Positions 37,920 through 46,276 of a DNA stretch of 64,000 bases are shown here, piece by piece. Below the pieces are notes generated by a model. That model worked only from the letters and a program-made list of their open reading frames with translations. It was not told where the DNA came from and ran no database searches. The DNA is from Maribacter spongiicola. Its GTDB lineage: Bacteria > Bacteroidota > Bacteroidia > Flavobacteriales > Flavobacteriaceae. Numbering within the stretch: position 1 is the first letter of the stretch; each line of letters opens with the position of its first letter. The translations under genes and the position numbers were made by a program. The stretch spans positions 1,577,098-1,641,097 of the forward strand of contig NZ_SOAY01000010.1 in the NCBI RefSeq assembly GCF_004364165.1, written 5' to 3'.

Positions 37920-39272
37920 TTAAACAGCTATATCTCCTTCAATAACCATATGTTCACTTTCAGAAATACTTCTAGACCAAATTGCAAGACCAAAAGTAAG
38001 AACACCTAATCTACCAATGAACATTAAAAGAATAATTGTGATTTTGCCAACTGCACTTAAATCGCCGGTTATTCCCATACTAATTCCAACGGTGCCTAAG
38101 GCAGACGCGACTTCGAAAATTATTTTTTCTAAATTAAAATCCTCTGAAAAAGTGAGAACAAATATTCCTAAAAAAATTAATGAGGTGTAAAATATGAAAG
38201 AAGAGGTTGCAATGTATAAACGCTCTAATGGTATAACTCTGCCAAAAAAGGTTATTTGTTGACTACCTCTTAGACGACTTTTTATTATTGAAAATACCGC
38301 TGTTAATGTTGTTATTTTAAGTCCGCCTGCTGTACCAGATGGTGATGCTCCTACATACATTAAAAAAACTGTAGCAATTAGTATTGGAGTTGTAAAAGAA
38401 CCAAAATCTAAAGTATTAAAGCCAACAGTAGTCATTGCTGACATCGCTTGAAAAAAGGCAGCATAAGTCCTTGTTGAACCATCTAAATTTGTAATTGATG
38501 GTTCGTAAAAATAGAAGAATAAAAAGGCAATACTTAATAAAATTGAAAGACCAATTAAAATTATTTTAGTAGTGAAGCTAAGTTTGTGGGTTTTGTTTTT
38601 AAACCAAAGTACAAAGTCGGTCACTACAATAAAGCCAAGTGAGCCCCCAATGGCCAGGAAAGAAATTATAAAGTTTATAAAGCCGTTGTCTAAGTAATCG
38701 ATAAAACCAGAATTGAATAGACTAAAACCGGCAGTGCAAAAGGCACTAACGCTATGAAAAATAGCATTCCATATGGCGGGGTAATTATCCATGCCATCCA
38801 TTTTAAATGCAATGAAAAATAATATGGCACCTATCACCTCCATAATTGTAGTAAATATAACTACCGATTTTAGAAAGTCTTTAATTTTTATGGAGATGGG
38901 TAGTGTAAATTCTGAGTTAAGAATGGCCTTATGCCATCTTGTAATTCGTTTAGTAGTTGAAAGTAGCATGAAGGTAGTAAAAGTGAGATAACCTATACCC
39001 CCTAATTGAAATAGTAGCATTATTATAAATTGACCGCCAAAATTATAACTATCGAAAATACTGATAGTAACGAGACCTGTTGTCGATACAGCAGATGTTG
39101 CTGTAAAAAGATGATCTAAAAACGGTGCCGATGTTTTTTGAAAAATCGGTAATGAAAGTAAAATAAACCCAACTACTATATAGGTCAGAAAACCGTAAAA
39201 TAAATTTTGTTGCGGAGAATGTTTTAATTTAAGTTTTAAGTATTTGCTATTCAACTTCTTTAAAAATCCCAT
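37920..39272 (-). CDS. TrkH/KtrB-type potassium transporter membrane subunit
   Basis: Inner-membrane K+ uptake subunit of 450 residues with about eight to ten hydrophobic helices. Four pore-loop repeats, each with the filter glycine, are visible: STTGLVT (about 63-69), FCTAGFSLF, TTVGFNT and LGTVGISMG. GASPSGTAGGLKITT before the fourth repeat is also typical. The short N-terminus and total length fit KtrB better than the longer TrkH. The cytosolic gating partner (KtrA/TrkA) is not adjacent, so it must be encoded elsewhere. The gene is isolated, with about 320 bases upstream before the tRNA terminator. Confidence 0.92.
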   Translation of the reverse strand: MGFLKKLNSKYLKLKLKHSPQQNLFYGFLTYIVVGFILLSLPIFQKTSAPFLDHLFTATSAVSTTGLVTISIFDSYNFGGQFIIMLLFQLGGIGYLTFTTFMLLSTTKRITRWHKAILNSEFTLPISIKIKDFLKSVVIFTTIMEVIGAILFFIAFKMDGMDNYPAIWNAIFHSVSAFCTAGFSLFNSGFIDYLDNGFINFIISFLAIGGSLGFIVVTDFVLWFKNKTHKLSFTTKIILIGLSILLSIAFLFFYFYEPSITNLDGSTRTYAAFFQAMSAMTTVGFNTLDFGSFTTPILIATVFLMYVGASPSGTAGGLKITTLTAVFSIIKSRLRGSQQITFFGRVIPLERLYIATSSFIFYTSLIFLGIFVLTFSEDFNLEKIIFEVASALGTVGISMGITGDLSAVGKITIILLMFIGRLGVLTFGLAIWSRSISESEHMVIEGDIAV

Positions 39273-39550
39273 GTCATTTAAGCTTTGAAAGATGCAATTT
39301 AAATAATTTAAGAATCACGATTTCAAAATGAGCTTATTATATTTAATTCTAATGAAATATCTACAATTGGAAATAAAAATATGTGATTTTACTTGATTTG
39401 TTGTTTTGAATATTTTATTTTTCTATGGGTGAACCATGATGCTTAAATGAGATTTGTTGATTGAATTTGTGAACTAAACGATAGAGCCTAAGTGCATTGC
39501 TTGCTAAGTTTAGTAGCTTTTGGGCTTTTAATAGTTTTATAAAACCAAAA

Positions 39551-39582
39551 AAAACCTGCAAATTTAAAAATTTGCAGGTTTT
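39551..39582 (-). terminator. Intrinsic terminator of tRNA-Arg
   Basis: Perfect 14-bp inverted repeat, arms 39551-39564 and 39569-39582 (AAAACCTGCAAATT), with a four-base loop. It is followed on the minus strand by a T-rich run and begins 10 bases after the tRNA 3' end. Confidence 0.88.
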
Positions 39583-39591
39583 GTATTTTTG

Positions 39592-39665
39592 TGACCTCGA
39601 CAGGATTCAAACCTGTAACCTCTTGAGCCGTAATCAAGTGCGCTATTCAGTTGCGCCACGAGGCC
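39592..39665 (-). tRNA. tRNA-Arg (anticodon ACG)
   Basis: On the minus strand a 74-nt cloverleaf can be folded: acceptor GGCCTCG/CGAGGTC (one G-U pair), D stem GCGC/GCGC, anticodon stem CTTGA/TCAAG with loop TTACGGC, and T stem ACAGG/CCTGT with loop TTTGAAT. The anticodon is ACG, read as ICG after deamination of A34, decoding CGN arginine codons. The discriminator base is A and CCA is not encoded. It is flanked by a consensus -7 box upstream and a strong terminator downstream, so it is a single-gene unit. Confidence 0.95.
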
Positions 39666-39691
39666 ATTTTGATTTTTCCCTTAACGGGGTG

Positions 39692-39699
39692 CAAATATA
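39692..39699 (-). promoter_or_regulatory. -7 promoter element of tRNA-Arg
   Basis: TATATTTG on the minus strand, a perfect match to TAnnTTTG, 26 bases upstream of the mature tRNA 5' end. Confidence 0.75.
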
Positions 39700-39741
39700 T
39701 TTCTTTTTACATTTACCACAAAATAAAGAAGACAATATTAA

Positions 39742-40254
39742 ATGAATTTTAAAAGCTTAATTAGAGATGTACCTAATTTCCCGAAGGAAGGAGTCATTTT
39801 TAAAGACATCACGTTGTTATTACAAAACCCATCTGCTCTTAAACAAACTGCTAACGCACTGTTTCATTTATTGGAAGGACGAAAAATAGACAAAGTAGTA
39901 GGTATGGAAAGTAGAGGTTTCATATTTGGACCTATTTTAGCCGAAAAGCTCAATGCGGGATTTGTGCCAGTTCGTAAACCAGGCAAATTGCCATCTACTA
40001 CCATTAGTGAAACATATGACCTGGAATATGGCACAGATACTTTAGAGATTCATATTGATGGCATCAAGAAGGGCGACAGGGTCTTAATACACGATGATGT
40101 TTTGGCAACAGGTGGCACTGCAAGTGCAGCTTGTAAATTAATTGAAAAACTAGGAGGTGTAATAGTGCAATGTAATTTTCTTTTAGAGCTTACTTTTCTT
40201 GAGGGCAATTCTAAAATAAGTACCTACCCGGTAAAATCTTTGATAAAATATTAG
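39742..40254 (+). CDS. apt: Adenine phosphoribosyltransferase
   Basis: Cytosolic purine salvage enzyme that makes AMP from adenine and PRPP. The 170-residue length is typical. MNFKSLIRDVPNFPKEGVIF at the start, VVGMESRGFIFG, the flexible loop region RKPGKLPSTTI, and the PRPP-binding loop VLIHDDVLATGGTA near residues 114-127 are all present. The gene starts about 75 bases from the divergent tRNA gene. It ends in a 4-base antisense overlap with a small flavobacterial gene on the other strand. Confidence 0.97.
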   Translation: MNFKSLIRDVPNFPKEGVIFKDITLLLQNPSALKQTANALFHLLEGRKIDKVVGMESRGFIFGPILAEKLNAGFVPVRKPGKLPSTTISETYDLEYGTDTLEIHIDGIKKGDRVLIHDDVLATGGTASAACKLIEKLGGVIVQCNFLLELTFLEGNSKISTYPVKSLIKY

Positions 40255-40403
40255 TCTAATGCTTTTTTGGTAATGAAATACCGCCAGCCGATTAGTGCCA
40301 TTTGAAGTTTACTTGCTTTAGATAAATCTAAACGTTGTTTGCTGTAAGAGGGTAATAAAGCTTTATTAAGCTTGGCGATTAGTTTGTATAATTTGGTTTT
40401 CAA
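40251..40403 (-). CDS. Small basic conserved protein, TTG start
   Basis: Predicted 50-residue basic protein with a TTG start at 40403, beginning LKTKLYKLIAKLNKALLPSY and containing KQRLDLSKASKLQMALIGW. I recall similar short proteins next to apt in other flavobacteria, sometimes mislabelled SsrA-binding protein; no function is known to me. An ATG 48 bases upstream would give 66 residues. However, a perfect -7 box (40425-40418) lies inside that extension and predicts transcription from about 40411, which supports the TTG start and a leader of only about 8 nt. Its 3' end overlaps apt by 4 bases. Confidence 0.6.
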   Translation of the reverse strand: MKTKLYKLIAKLNKALLPSYSKQRLDLSKASKLQMALIGWRYFITKKALD

Positions 40404-40417
40404 AGTAGTAGTTTTAT

Positions 40418-40425
40418 CAAATATA
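40418..40425 (-). promoter_or_regulatory. -7 element of the small TTG-start gene
   Basis: TATATTTG on the minus strand, a perfect TAnnTTTG, 14 bases before the TTG at 40403. It decides the start choice for that gene. Confidence 0.6.
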
Positions 40426-40451
40426 TATAAATAACACAGCGATTTGATCAA

Positions 40452-40912
40452 GTCGCTAAGCTCCTATGTATAAAGTTCTGCAAAATAGTTATTGATATAC
40501 CAAGGTTATTATTATACTTAAAATCAAAACAATTATTAATTTTATTAAAGCAATCATAGTAGTTAGTTTTTAGTGGTTGAATTAAATATTTGATTGTTTT
40601 GGAAAGGTATAGTTGTGGTGTACTTCTTACAAATGAAATATGTTAAATTATTGCATTTGAATACTAATATGTAAGTGTAATGATGGAATCAATTACATTA
40701 TTATACCGATAGTCTACAGTTGAGTTACATGTTAGAATCACTACAATAATTTTGGTTGTAGATTAACATAATTGTAGGTGATATTTTAGATGGTTTTTAA
40801 AATTATAGGGCTCAATATTGCTGAAAATGGTGGAAATGAACCATTTCATTCTTGCAAAAATAAAAGTTAGGCGATGTTAGAAAGTGAAATTGTTTTAAAA
40901 TGAGTTTTAGAA
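40452..40912. other. Gene-free A/T-rich stretch
   Basis: About 460 bases without a convincing reading frame, RNA fold or strong hairpin on either strand. It lies downstream of the truncated BlaR1-like gene and upstream of the small TTG-start gene, so it may contain decayed sequence. Confidence 0.5.
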
Positions 40913-41665
40913 TTATTTTTTGGTTATAATTTCAATTACTCCGTTTTTAGCTTCCTTTCCATATTTTTTCATGGCACTATCTCCTTTTAAAACATTCATG
41001 GTAGCTATCGTACTTTCATTTAAATTATGAACCGTTTTCGAATCACTCTTTATTCCATCAATAAAAAATAATGGCTCCTTAGTTTCCTCGTTGTTAGAGA
41101 ATTTGAATCCGTTTTCTTCTTCTTCAGATATTTTAATGTCATAATCGCCAGTTGTTGATGTACTAATTAAAATTTTTTTATTCTTTTCATTTTCAGTGCT
41201 GCTAGAGGTTGTGATTTTTTGATTTCCATTGGCATTCTTAATTGATATAGTATTTGTAGTAATGTCAATTTGAATGTTGATGGGGTCAATAGTATCATTA
41301 TCAGATGCAGATTTATATCGACTACGAACTTCTCCAATAGTTTTATTGCCTCCAGTAATTTCAATAGATAGATCTTTTATTTCCGAATTGTTGTTTCTGA
41401 CCGTAGTGTATAAAAAATCGAATTTTTCTTTAGCGAGACGAGTTTTAATAGTTATTAACTCAACCTCTGTCGTGTTTTTGTTTATAGTTATCTCAATAGT
41501 TTGTTTTACTTGGGTGATAATAACTGGGCTGTTCAATAAGGAAATAGCGTTGTTTTTAAAACTTAGTAAGCTTAAAAGTACTAGAGGTACAATAAAATAT
41601 TTTAGCGAATTTATTTTTTGAGATGTTAGTACGGTCATCATAAAAATGTTTATTGAGAATAGCAT
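40913..41665 (-). CDS. Orphan C-terminal part of a BlaR1/M56-type sensor with TonB plug-like tail
   Basis: Protein of 250 residues. SQKINSLKYFIVPLVLLSLLSF (split here as SQKINSLKYF and IVPLVLLSLL) resembles the last transmembrane helix of flavobacterial M56 (BlaR1/MecR1-like) peptidases. The tail PLFFIDGIKSDSK...ATMNVLKGDSAMKKYG then KNGVIEIITKK is the plug-like ending found on such proteins and on TonB receptors. The M56 protease domain with its HExxH motif and the upstream helices are absent. A stop codon lies 9 codons before the ATG. It is either a remnant of a broken sensor gene or a stand-alone periplasmic domain. The BlaI-type repressor normally beside these genes is not present. Confidence 0.62.
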   Translation of the reverse strand: MLFSINIFMMTVLTSQKINSLKYFIVPLVLLSLLSFKNNAISLLNSPVIITQVKQTIEITINKNTTEVELITIKTRLAKEKFDFLYTTVRNNNSEIKDLSIEITGGNKTIGEVRSRYKSASDNDTIDPINIQIDITTNTISIKNANGNQKITTSSSTENEKNKKILISTSTTGDYDIKISEEEENGFKFSNNEETKEPLFFIDGIKSDSKTVHNLNESTIATMNVLKGDSAMKKYGKEAKNGVIEIITKK

Positions 41666-41682
41666 ATTAAATTTAGATATTA

Positions 41683-41702
41683 AAATGAGATGTTACTCAT
41701 TT
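41683..41702. promoter_or_regulatory. Small dyad between divergent genes
   Basis: Inverted repeat AAATGAG (41683-41689) / CTCATTT (41696-41702) with six bases between. It sits in the 98-bp divergent region between the BlaR1-like remnant and the exchanger. An operator is possible, but no binding protein is indicated. Confidence 0.3.
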
Positions 41703-41741
41703 ATACCAACATTTGTCATATGCCAAGAGATATGTTCTAAT

Positions 41742-41749
41742 TATATTTG
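41742..41749 (+). promoter_or_regulatory. -7 element of the exchanger gene
   Basis: TATATTTG, a perfect TAnnTTTG, 14 bases before the ATG at 41764. It rules against the upstream ATG at 41713. Confidence 0.68.
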
Positions 41750-41763
41750 CCAAAATTCTTTTC

Positions 41764-42702
41764 ATGCAAGATTTCTTATTTATAGTTGGCGGACTCATCC
41801 TATTAATAGCAGGTGGAAACTGGCTATTAAAAGCTGCGGTAGATTTATCGTTGAAATTAAAGATTCCCAAAATTGTGATAGGTATGACCGTGGTTTCCTT
41901 TGCAACATCGGCGCCAGAACTTATTGTTAGTATAAATGCAGCTTTGGACGGATTTCCAGATTTGGCGTTAGGTAACGTAGTTGGTTCTAATATTGCCAAC
42001 CTTGGTCTTGTATTGGCTATTACGATTTTGTTAAGCCCTATCGATGTTAGTAAAAGTTTTTATAATACAGACTGGCCGGTAATGATGCTCGCCTCTTTAC
42101 TCTTTTTCTTCTTTATATATTTTGACGGAGTATTAGAGCAATATGAAGGTATAATAATGGTCGTTTTTCTCTTTTTGTTTTTGGTGTATTTGTTACGTTT
42201 TCAAAAGCCTGCGGTTATCGATGAGGAAGATGAACCAGATGTTATGATGCCCACTTATAAAACCGCTCTTTTCTTAGGTTTGGGTGGTGCAGCCCTTTGG
42301 GGCGGATCTGAGCTATTAATTTCTGGAGCGGTTGGCATGGCAACAATGTTTGGTGTAAGTGAGCGTGTAATAGCCATAACAATAGTTTCTGTAGGTACTA
42401 GTATTCCTGAACTTGCAGCGTCAATAATTGCCGTCATAAAAAAAGAAAAAGCAATTTCTTTAGGGAATCTAATTGGGTCCAATATCTTTAATTTACTGGC
42501 TGTTTTAGGTATTACTTCTATAATTACCCCTATTACCGTTATGGACCAGGGGCTTTTAACAAATGATATTTTCTGGATGTTAGGTATCTCTTTTCTTATT
42601 CTACCATTAGTTTTCATACCTAAAGGATTGCGTTTGGGTTGGAGAGATGGATTGATATTGATAAGTATTTATTTAGCATTTATATATGTGACTATTGGAT
42701 AA
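41764..42702 (+). CDS. yrbG: CaCA-family sodium/calcium exchanger
   Basis: Inner-membrane antiporter of 312 residues from the ATG at 41764, chosen because a perfect -7 box lies 14 bases upstream and MQDFLFIVGGLILLIAGGNW is the usual family start. The two inverted alpha-repeats are clear: GMTVVSFATSAPELIVS followed by ALGNVVGSNIANLGL (about 40-80), and TIVSVGTSIPELAAS followed by SLGNLIGSNIFNLLA (about 205-245). The acidic residues in the APEL and IPEL signatures bind Ca2+. An acidic loop (DEEDEPD) links the two halves. It ends at a bidirectional terminator shared with glutamine synthetase. Confidence 0.95.
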   Translation: MQDFLFIVGGLILLIAGGNWLLKAAVDLSLKLKIPKIVIGMTVVSFATSAPELIVSINAALDGFPDLALGNVVGSNIANLGLVLAITILLSPIDVSKSFYNTDWPVMMLASLLFFFFIYFDGVLEQYEGIIMVVFLFLFLVYLLRFQKPAVIDEEDEPDVMMPTYKTALFLGLGGAALWGGSELLISGAVGMATMFGVSERVIAITIVSVGTSIPELAASIIAVIKKEKAISLGNLIGSNIFNLLAVLGITSIITPITVMDQGLLTNDIFWMLGISFLILPLVFIPKGLRLGWRDGLILISIYLAFIYVTIG

Positions 42703-42728
42703 GCCAATATGTTTAAAATAATGTCAAT

Positions 42729-42763
42729 AAAAAACGCCATGGAAAAAATCCAAGGCGTTTTTA
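42729..42763. terminator. Bidirectional terminator between exchanger and glutamine synthetase
   Basis: Imperfect inverted repeat AAAAACGCC-A-TGGA / TCCA-A-GGCGTTTTT with one A-A mismatch and a five-A loop, flanked by A and T tracts. It separates two convergent genes. Confidence 0.85.
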
Positions 42764-42787
42764 GTATAATCAACAATTAATTTGGTA

Positions 42788-43810
42788 TTAAATTTTTGCT
42801 GTTTTTACAGTTTTGATAATTCTAGCTGCAATTTTGTATGGATCACCGTTAGAAGCAGGTCTTCTATCTTCTAACCAACCTTTATATCCTTTTTCAACAG
42901 CAATTAATGGAATACGAATAGATGCACCTCTATCTGAGATACCCCAAGAGAAATCATTAATTGAGGCAGTTTCGTGTAAACCAGTTAAACGTTGGTCGTT
43001 AAACTCACCGTAAACAGCAATATGTTCTTTTACAAATGGTCTAAAAGACTCGCATATTGCAGCATAAACATCTTTGCTACCACTTGTTCTTAGAGCAGTG
43101 TTAGAGAAATTGGCATGCATACCTGATCCATTCCAATCCATGTCTTTACCTAATGGTTTTGGGTGGTAATCGATATAGTAACCATATTTTTCAGTTAATC
43201 TGTCAAGAAGATATCTTGCGATCCAGATTTCATCACCTGCTTTTTTAGCGCCTTTTGCGAATAATTGAAATTCCCATTGTCCTGAAGCAACTTCTTGGTT
43301 GATTCCTTCAAAGTTTAATCCTGCATCGATACAAAGATCAGCATGCTCTTCAACTAAGCCTCTACCATGAGTGTTTTTACCACCAACTGAGCAGTAGTAC
43401 ATACCTTGTGGAGCAGGGTAACCACCAATAGGGAAACCTAATGGTAATTGTGTTTTCGTATCCATGATGAAATATTCTTGTTCAAAACCGAACCAGAAAT
43501 CTTCATCTTCATCATCAATGGTAGATCTACCGTTAGAGACGTGAGGTGTTCCATCGGCATTCATTACTTCCGTCATTACTAAATAACCGTTAGTTCTAGC
43601 AGGGTCAGGGTATATTGCTACGGGTACTAATAAACAATCAGAAGATCCACCTTCAGCTTGCCTAGTAGACGATCCGTCAAAAGACCAATTGCCTAATTCT
43701 TCAAGAGTTCCTTTAAAATCTTCATGCTCTTCAACCTTTGTCTTGCTTCGCATGTTTTGAGTTGGAAAGTATCCATCTAACCAGATGTATTCTAATTTAA
43801 TTTTGGCCAT
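42788..43810 (-). CDS. Glutamine synthetase, type II (eukaryote-like)
   Basis: ATP-dependent ammonium assimilation enzyme of 340 residues. The short length and signatures match GSII: IWLDGYFPTQNMRSKTK at the start, WSFDGSSTRQAEG, DFWFGFEQEYFIMD with metal-binding glutamates, HGRGLVEEHADLC, GINQEVASGQWEFQ, and NGSGMHANFSN for ammonium/ATP binding. RGASIRIPLIA and GWLEDRRPASNGDPY close the active site. It is divergent to a type III enzyme, with only about 170 bases between. A -7 box (43850-43843) gives a leader of about 26 nt. GSII enzymes are not adenylylated as GSI is, so control is probably transcriptional. Confidence 0.96.
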   Translation of the reverse strand: MAKIKLEYIWLDGYFPTQNMRSKTKVEEHEDFKGTLEELGNWSFDGSSTRQAEGGSSDCLLVPVAIYPDPARTNGYLVMTEVMNADGTPHVSNGRSTIDDEDEDFWFGFEQEYFIMDTKTQLPLGFPIGGYPAPQGMYYCSVGGKNTHGRGLVEEHADLCIDAGLNFEGINQEVASGQWEFQLFAKGAKKAGDEIWIARYLLDRLTEKYGYYIDYHPKPLGKDMDWNGSGMHANFSNTALRTSGSKDVYAAICESFRPFVKEHIAVYGEFNDQRLTGLHETASINDFSWGISDRGASIRIPLIAVEKGYKGWLEDRRPASNGDPYKIAARIIKTVKTAKI

Positions 43811-43842
43811 AATATTCTCGTTATTTTTTAATAAAAGACAAA

Positions 43843-43850
43843 CAAAAATA
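43843..43850 (-). promoter_or_regulatory. -7 element of type II glutamine synthetase
   Basis: TATTTTTG on the minus strand, a perfect TAnnTTTG, 32 bases upstream of the ATG. Confidence 0.68.
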
Positions 43851-43965
43851 TGTTTTTTATCAATCTGTATGAATTTTTGAGGGTGTTAATGTGTAAAAAT
43901 TAAATTTTTTGCTTTATACCCCTGTTTTTTATCGGGTATTTTATCATATTTATATTTATAGAACG

Positions 43966-43973
43966 TAATTTTG
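43966..43973 (+). promoter_or_regulatory. -7 element of type III glutamine synthetase
   Basis: TAATTTTG, a perfect TAnnTTTG. It predicts transcription from about 43980, only a few bases before the first ATG at 43985, so the leader is almost absent or the ATG at 43997 is used. Confidence 0.62.
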
Positions 43974-43984
43974 TCAAATTAACA

Positions 43985-46183
43985 ATGTATTTACATATGA
44001 TATCATCAAGATTTGCTGCAATTACCGAAAGCCAGAAGAGAACTAGTATTGCTGTTGAGGAGAAAGGAAGACGTTCTGACTTGTTCGGAGTCAACGTGTT
44101 CAATCAAAAAAAGATGTTGCAATATCTAACTAAAGATGCTTTAGAGAGTTTAAAAGGTGCTATGGTTTCGGGTTCTAAGATTGACCGAAAAATTGCAGAT
44201 CAAGTTGCAGAAGCTATTAAAGGATGGGCTATTACCATGGGTGCTACACATTATACCCATTGGTTTCAGCCTTTAACAGGTTCAACGGCAGAAAAGCACG
44301 ATGCATTTTTTGATCTTTTGCCAGATGGTACGGCGTTAGAAAAATTTGGTGGCGGCCAATTAGTTCAGCAAGAGCCAGATGCTTCTAGTTTTCCGAGTGG
44401 GGGAATTAGAAATACTTTTGAAGCAAGGGGCTATACCGCTTGGGACCCTTCTTCTCCAGCTTTTATTTACGGTACTACCTTATGTATACCCACTATTTTT
44501 GTTTCTTATACGGGTGAAGCTTTAGATAATAAAGCACCTTTATTGAGAGCATTAAGTGCCGTTGATGACGCTGCTACTGCCGTTGCGAAGTATTTTGATA
44601 AAACGGTAACAAAGGTGAATGCCACCTTGGGTTGGGAACAAGAATATTTTTTGATCGATAAGGCGCTTGCCTATTCTAGACCGGATATTATGATGACAGG
44701 TCGCACTTTGGTTGGTGAAACTCCAGCAAAAGGGCAACAGCTAGATGATCATTATTTCGGAGTAATACCGAGTCGTGTATTAAGTTTTATGAGCGATTTG
44801 GAAAAGGAATGTACCAAATTGGGTATTCCGGTGAAAACGAGACATAACGAAGTGGCTCCTAATCAGTTTGAATTGGCTCCTGTTTTTGAAGAAGCCAACC
44901 TTGCCATAGATCATAACTTATTATTGATGGATGTTATGGATAAAATTGCTGATAAACACCATTTTAAAGTGCTGTTTCATGAAAAACCATTTGCGGGCAT
45001 CAACGGTTCTGGTAAACATAACAACTGGTCATTGGCTACAGATACCGGGGTAAATTTATTGAGTCCGGGTTCTACACCTATGAAGAACTTGCAATTTTTG
45101 ACCTTCTTCATTAATACTATAAAAGCAGTTGACACGTACGAAGAGCTTTTGCGCTCTTCTATCGCATCGGCAGGTAATGATTATAGGTTGGGGGCAAATG
45201 AAGCTCCCCCAGCTATTTTTTCCATTTTTGTTGGTACGCAGTTAAGTAGTGTACTCGATGAGTTGGAAGGGGTGTCTAAAGGTAAGTTGTCTCCCGAAGA
45301 AAAAACAGAACTGAAATTAAATGTCGTAGGTAAGATTCCAGAAATTTTGATGGACAATACCGATCGTAATAGAACATCGCCTTTTGCCTTTACAGGTAAT
45401 AAATTTGAAATGCGTGGTGTTGGTGCAAAAACAAATTGCGCTAAGCCAATGACCGTCTTAAATACTATAGTTGCCAAGCAATTAAGAGATTTTAAAAAAG
45501 AGGTCGATATATTAATCGATAAAAAAAGCTTGAAAAAAGATGAGGCGGTATTCAACGTGCTTCGTGAGTATATAAAAACTTCAAAACGTATTCGTTTTGA
45601 TGGTGATGGCTACAGTGCAGATTGGGAAAATGAGGCGAAAAGAAGAAAATTAAGTAATAATAGAAATACGCCTGAAGCTCTTGAAATATTAACCTCTAAA
45701 GAGAGTATTGCACTTTTTGAGACCATGAATGTAATGAGCGAGGTTGAAATTAGCGCTCGCCAAGAAGTAGATTTGGAAAATTATATTATGCACGTACAAA
45801 TAGAGGGTAGAGTGTATAATGAATTGGTGTATGGTTACATTATGCCTGCAGCTTTAGAGTACCAAAACAGACTGATAAAAAATGTTGCTGGTTTAAAGGA
45901 AATTTACGGAGCAGCACATAAAAAATTCTCGGAGGGTCAATTAACAATGATCGAAGAAATTGCAGAACATGTGGTCGGTATCAAGAAAATGGTAGATGCG
46001 ATGGCAGATGCTCGTAAAAAAGCAAATGCATTGAAAGACACTAAAAAGAAAGCAGATTCTTATTGCAATAATGTAAAGCCTTATTTTTCAGAAATAAGAA
46101 TGCACAGTGATAAATTAGAAAAGTTGATGGATAATAACCTATGGCCATTAACAAAATACAGAGAATTATTATTTATTGAGTAA
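43985..46183 (+). CDS. glnN: Glutamine synthetase, type III (GlnN)
   Basis: Large glutamine synthetase of 732 residues, normal for GSIII. Seen motifs are GATHYTHWFQPLTGSTAEKHD (about 80-100; split GATHYTHWFQ / PLTGSTAEKH), FEARGYTAWDPSSPAFI, LGWEQEYFLID, the nucleotide and metal site TRHNEVAPNQFELAPVFEEA, HEKPFAGINGSGKHNNWS, and the GSIII C-terminal helices. The start is uncertain: the ATG at 43985 follows the predicted transcription start closely, while the ATG at 43997 gives MISSRFAAITES, closer to known family starts. Type II and III enzymes encoded back to back give two routes for ammonium assimilation, likely with different nitrogen response. Confidence 0.96.
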   Translation: MYLHMISSRFAAITESQKRTSIAVEEKGRRSDLFGVNVFNQKKMLQYLTKDALESLKGAMVSGSKIDRKIADQVAEAIKGWAITMGATHYTHWFQPLTGSTAEKHDAFFDLLPDGTALEKFGGGQLVQQEPDASSFPSGGIRNTFEARGYTAWDPSSPAFIYGTTLCIPTIFVSYTGEALDNKAPLLRALSAVDDAATAVAKYFDKTVTKVNATLGWEQEYFLIDKALAYSRPDIMMTGRTLVGETPAKGQQLDDHYFGVIPSRVLSFMSDLEKECTKLGIPVKTRHNEVAPNQFELAPVFEEANLAIDHNLLLMDVMDKIADKHHFKVLFHEKPFAGINGSGKHNNWSLATDTGVNLLSPGSTPMKNLQFLTFFINTIKAVDTYEELLRSSIASAGNDYRLGANEAPPAIFSIFVGTQLSSVLDELEGVSKGKLSPEEKTELKLNVVGKIPEILMDNTDRNRTSPFAFTGNKFEMRGVGAKTNCAKPMTVLNTIVAKQLRDFKKEVDILIDKKSLKKDEAVFNVLREYIKTSKRIRFDGDGYSADWENEAKRRKLSNNRNTPEALEILTSKESIALFETMNVMSEVEISARQEVDLENYIMHVQIEGRVYNELVYGYIMPAALEYQNRLIKNVAGLKEIYGAAHKKFSEGQLTMIEEIAEHVVGIKKMVDAMADARKKANALKDTKKKADSYCNNVKPYFSEIRMHSDKLEKLMDNNLWPLTKYRELLFIE

Positions 46184-46253
46184 GTTGAATTTATAATTAA
46201 AAAATTTGAGGGAATATTAAGCTGAACATCAGTGGCAGTTTTAATGATTCCCT

Positions 46254-46261
46254 TATTTTTG
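46254..46261 (+). promoter_or_regulatory. -7 element of purM
   Basis: TATTTTTG, a perfect TAnnTTTG, 15 bases before the purM ATG, predicting a very short leader. Confidence 0.65.
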
Positions 46262-46276
46262 CCACAAATCTAAGTT

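Noticed and set aside
39497..39745. 82-codon plus-strand frame across the tRNA and its terminator
   Set aside because: It reads through the antisense of tRNA-Arg and a terminator, so it is fortuitous.
41697..42617. Long minus-strand frames opposite the exchanger gene (100 and 120 codons)
   Set aside because: They mirror the strongly conserved membrane repeats of the real gene on the plus strand and have no family resemblance.
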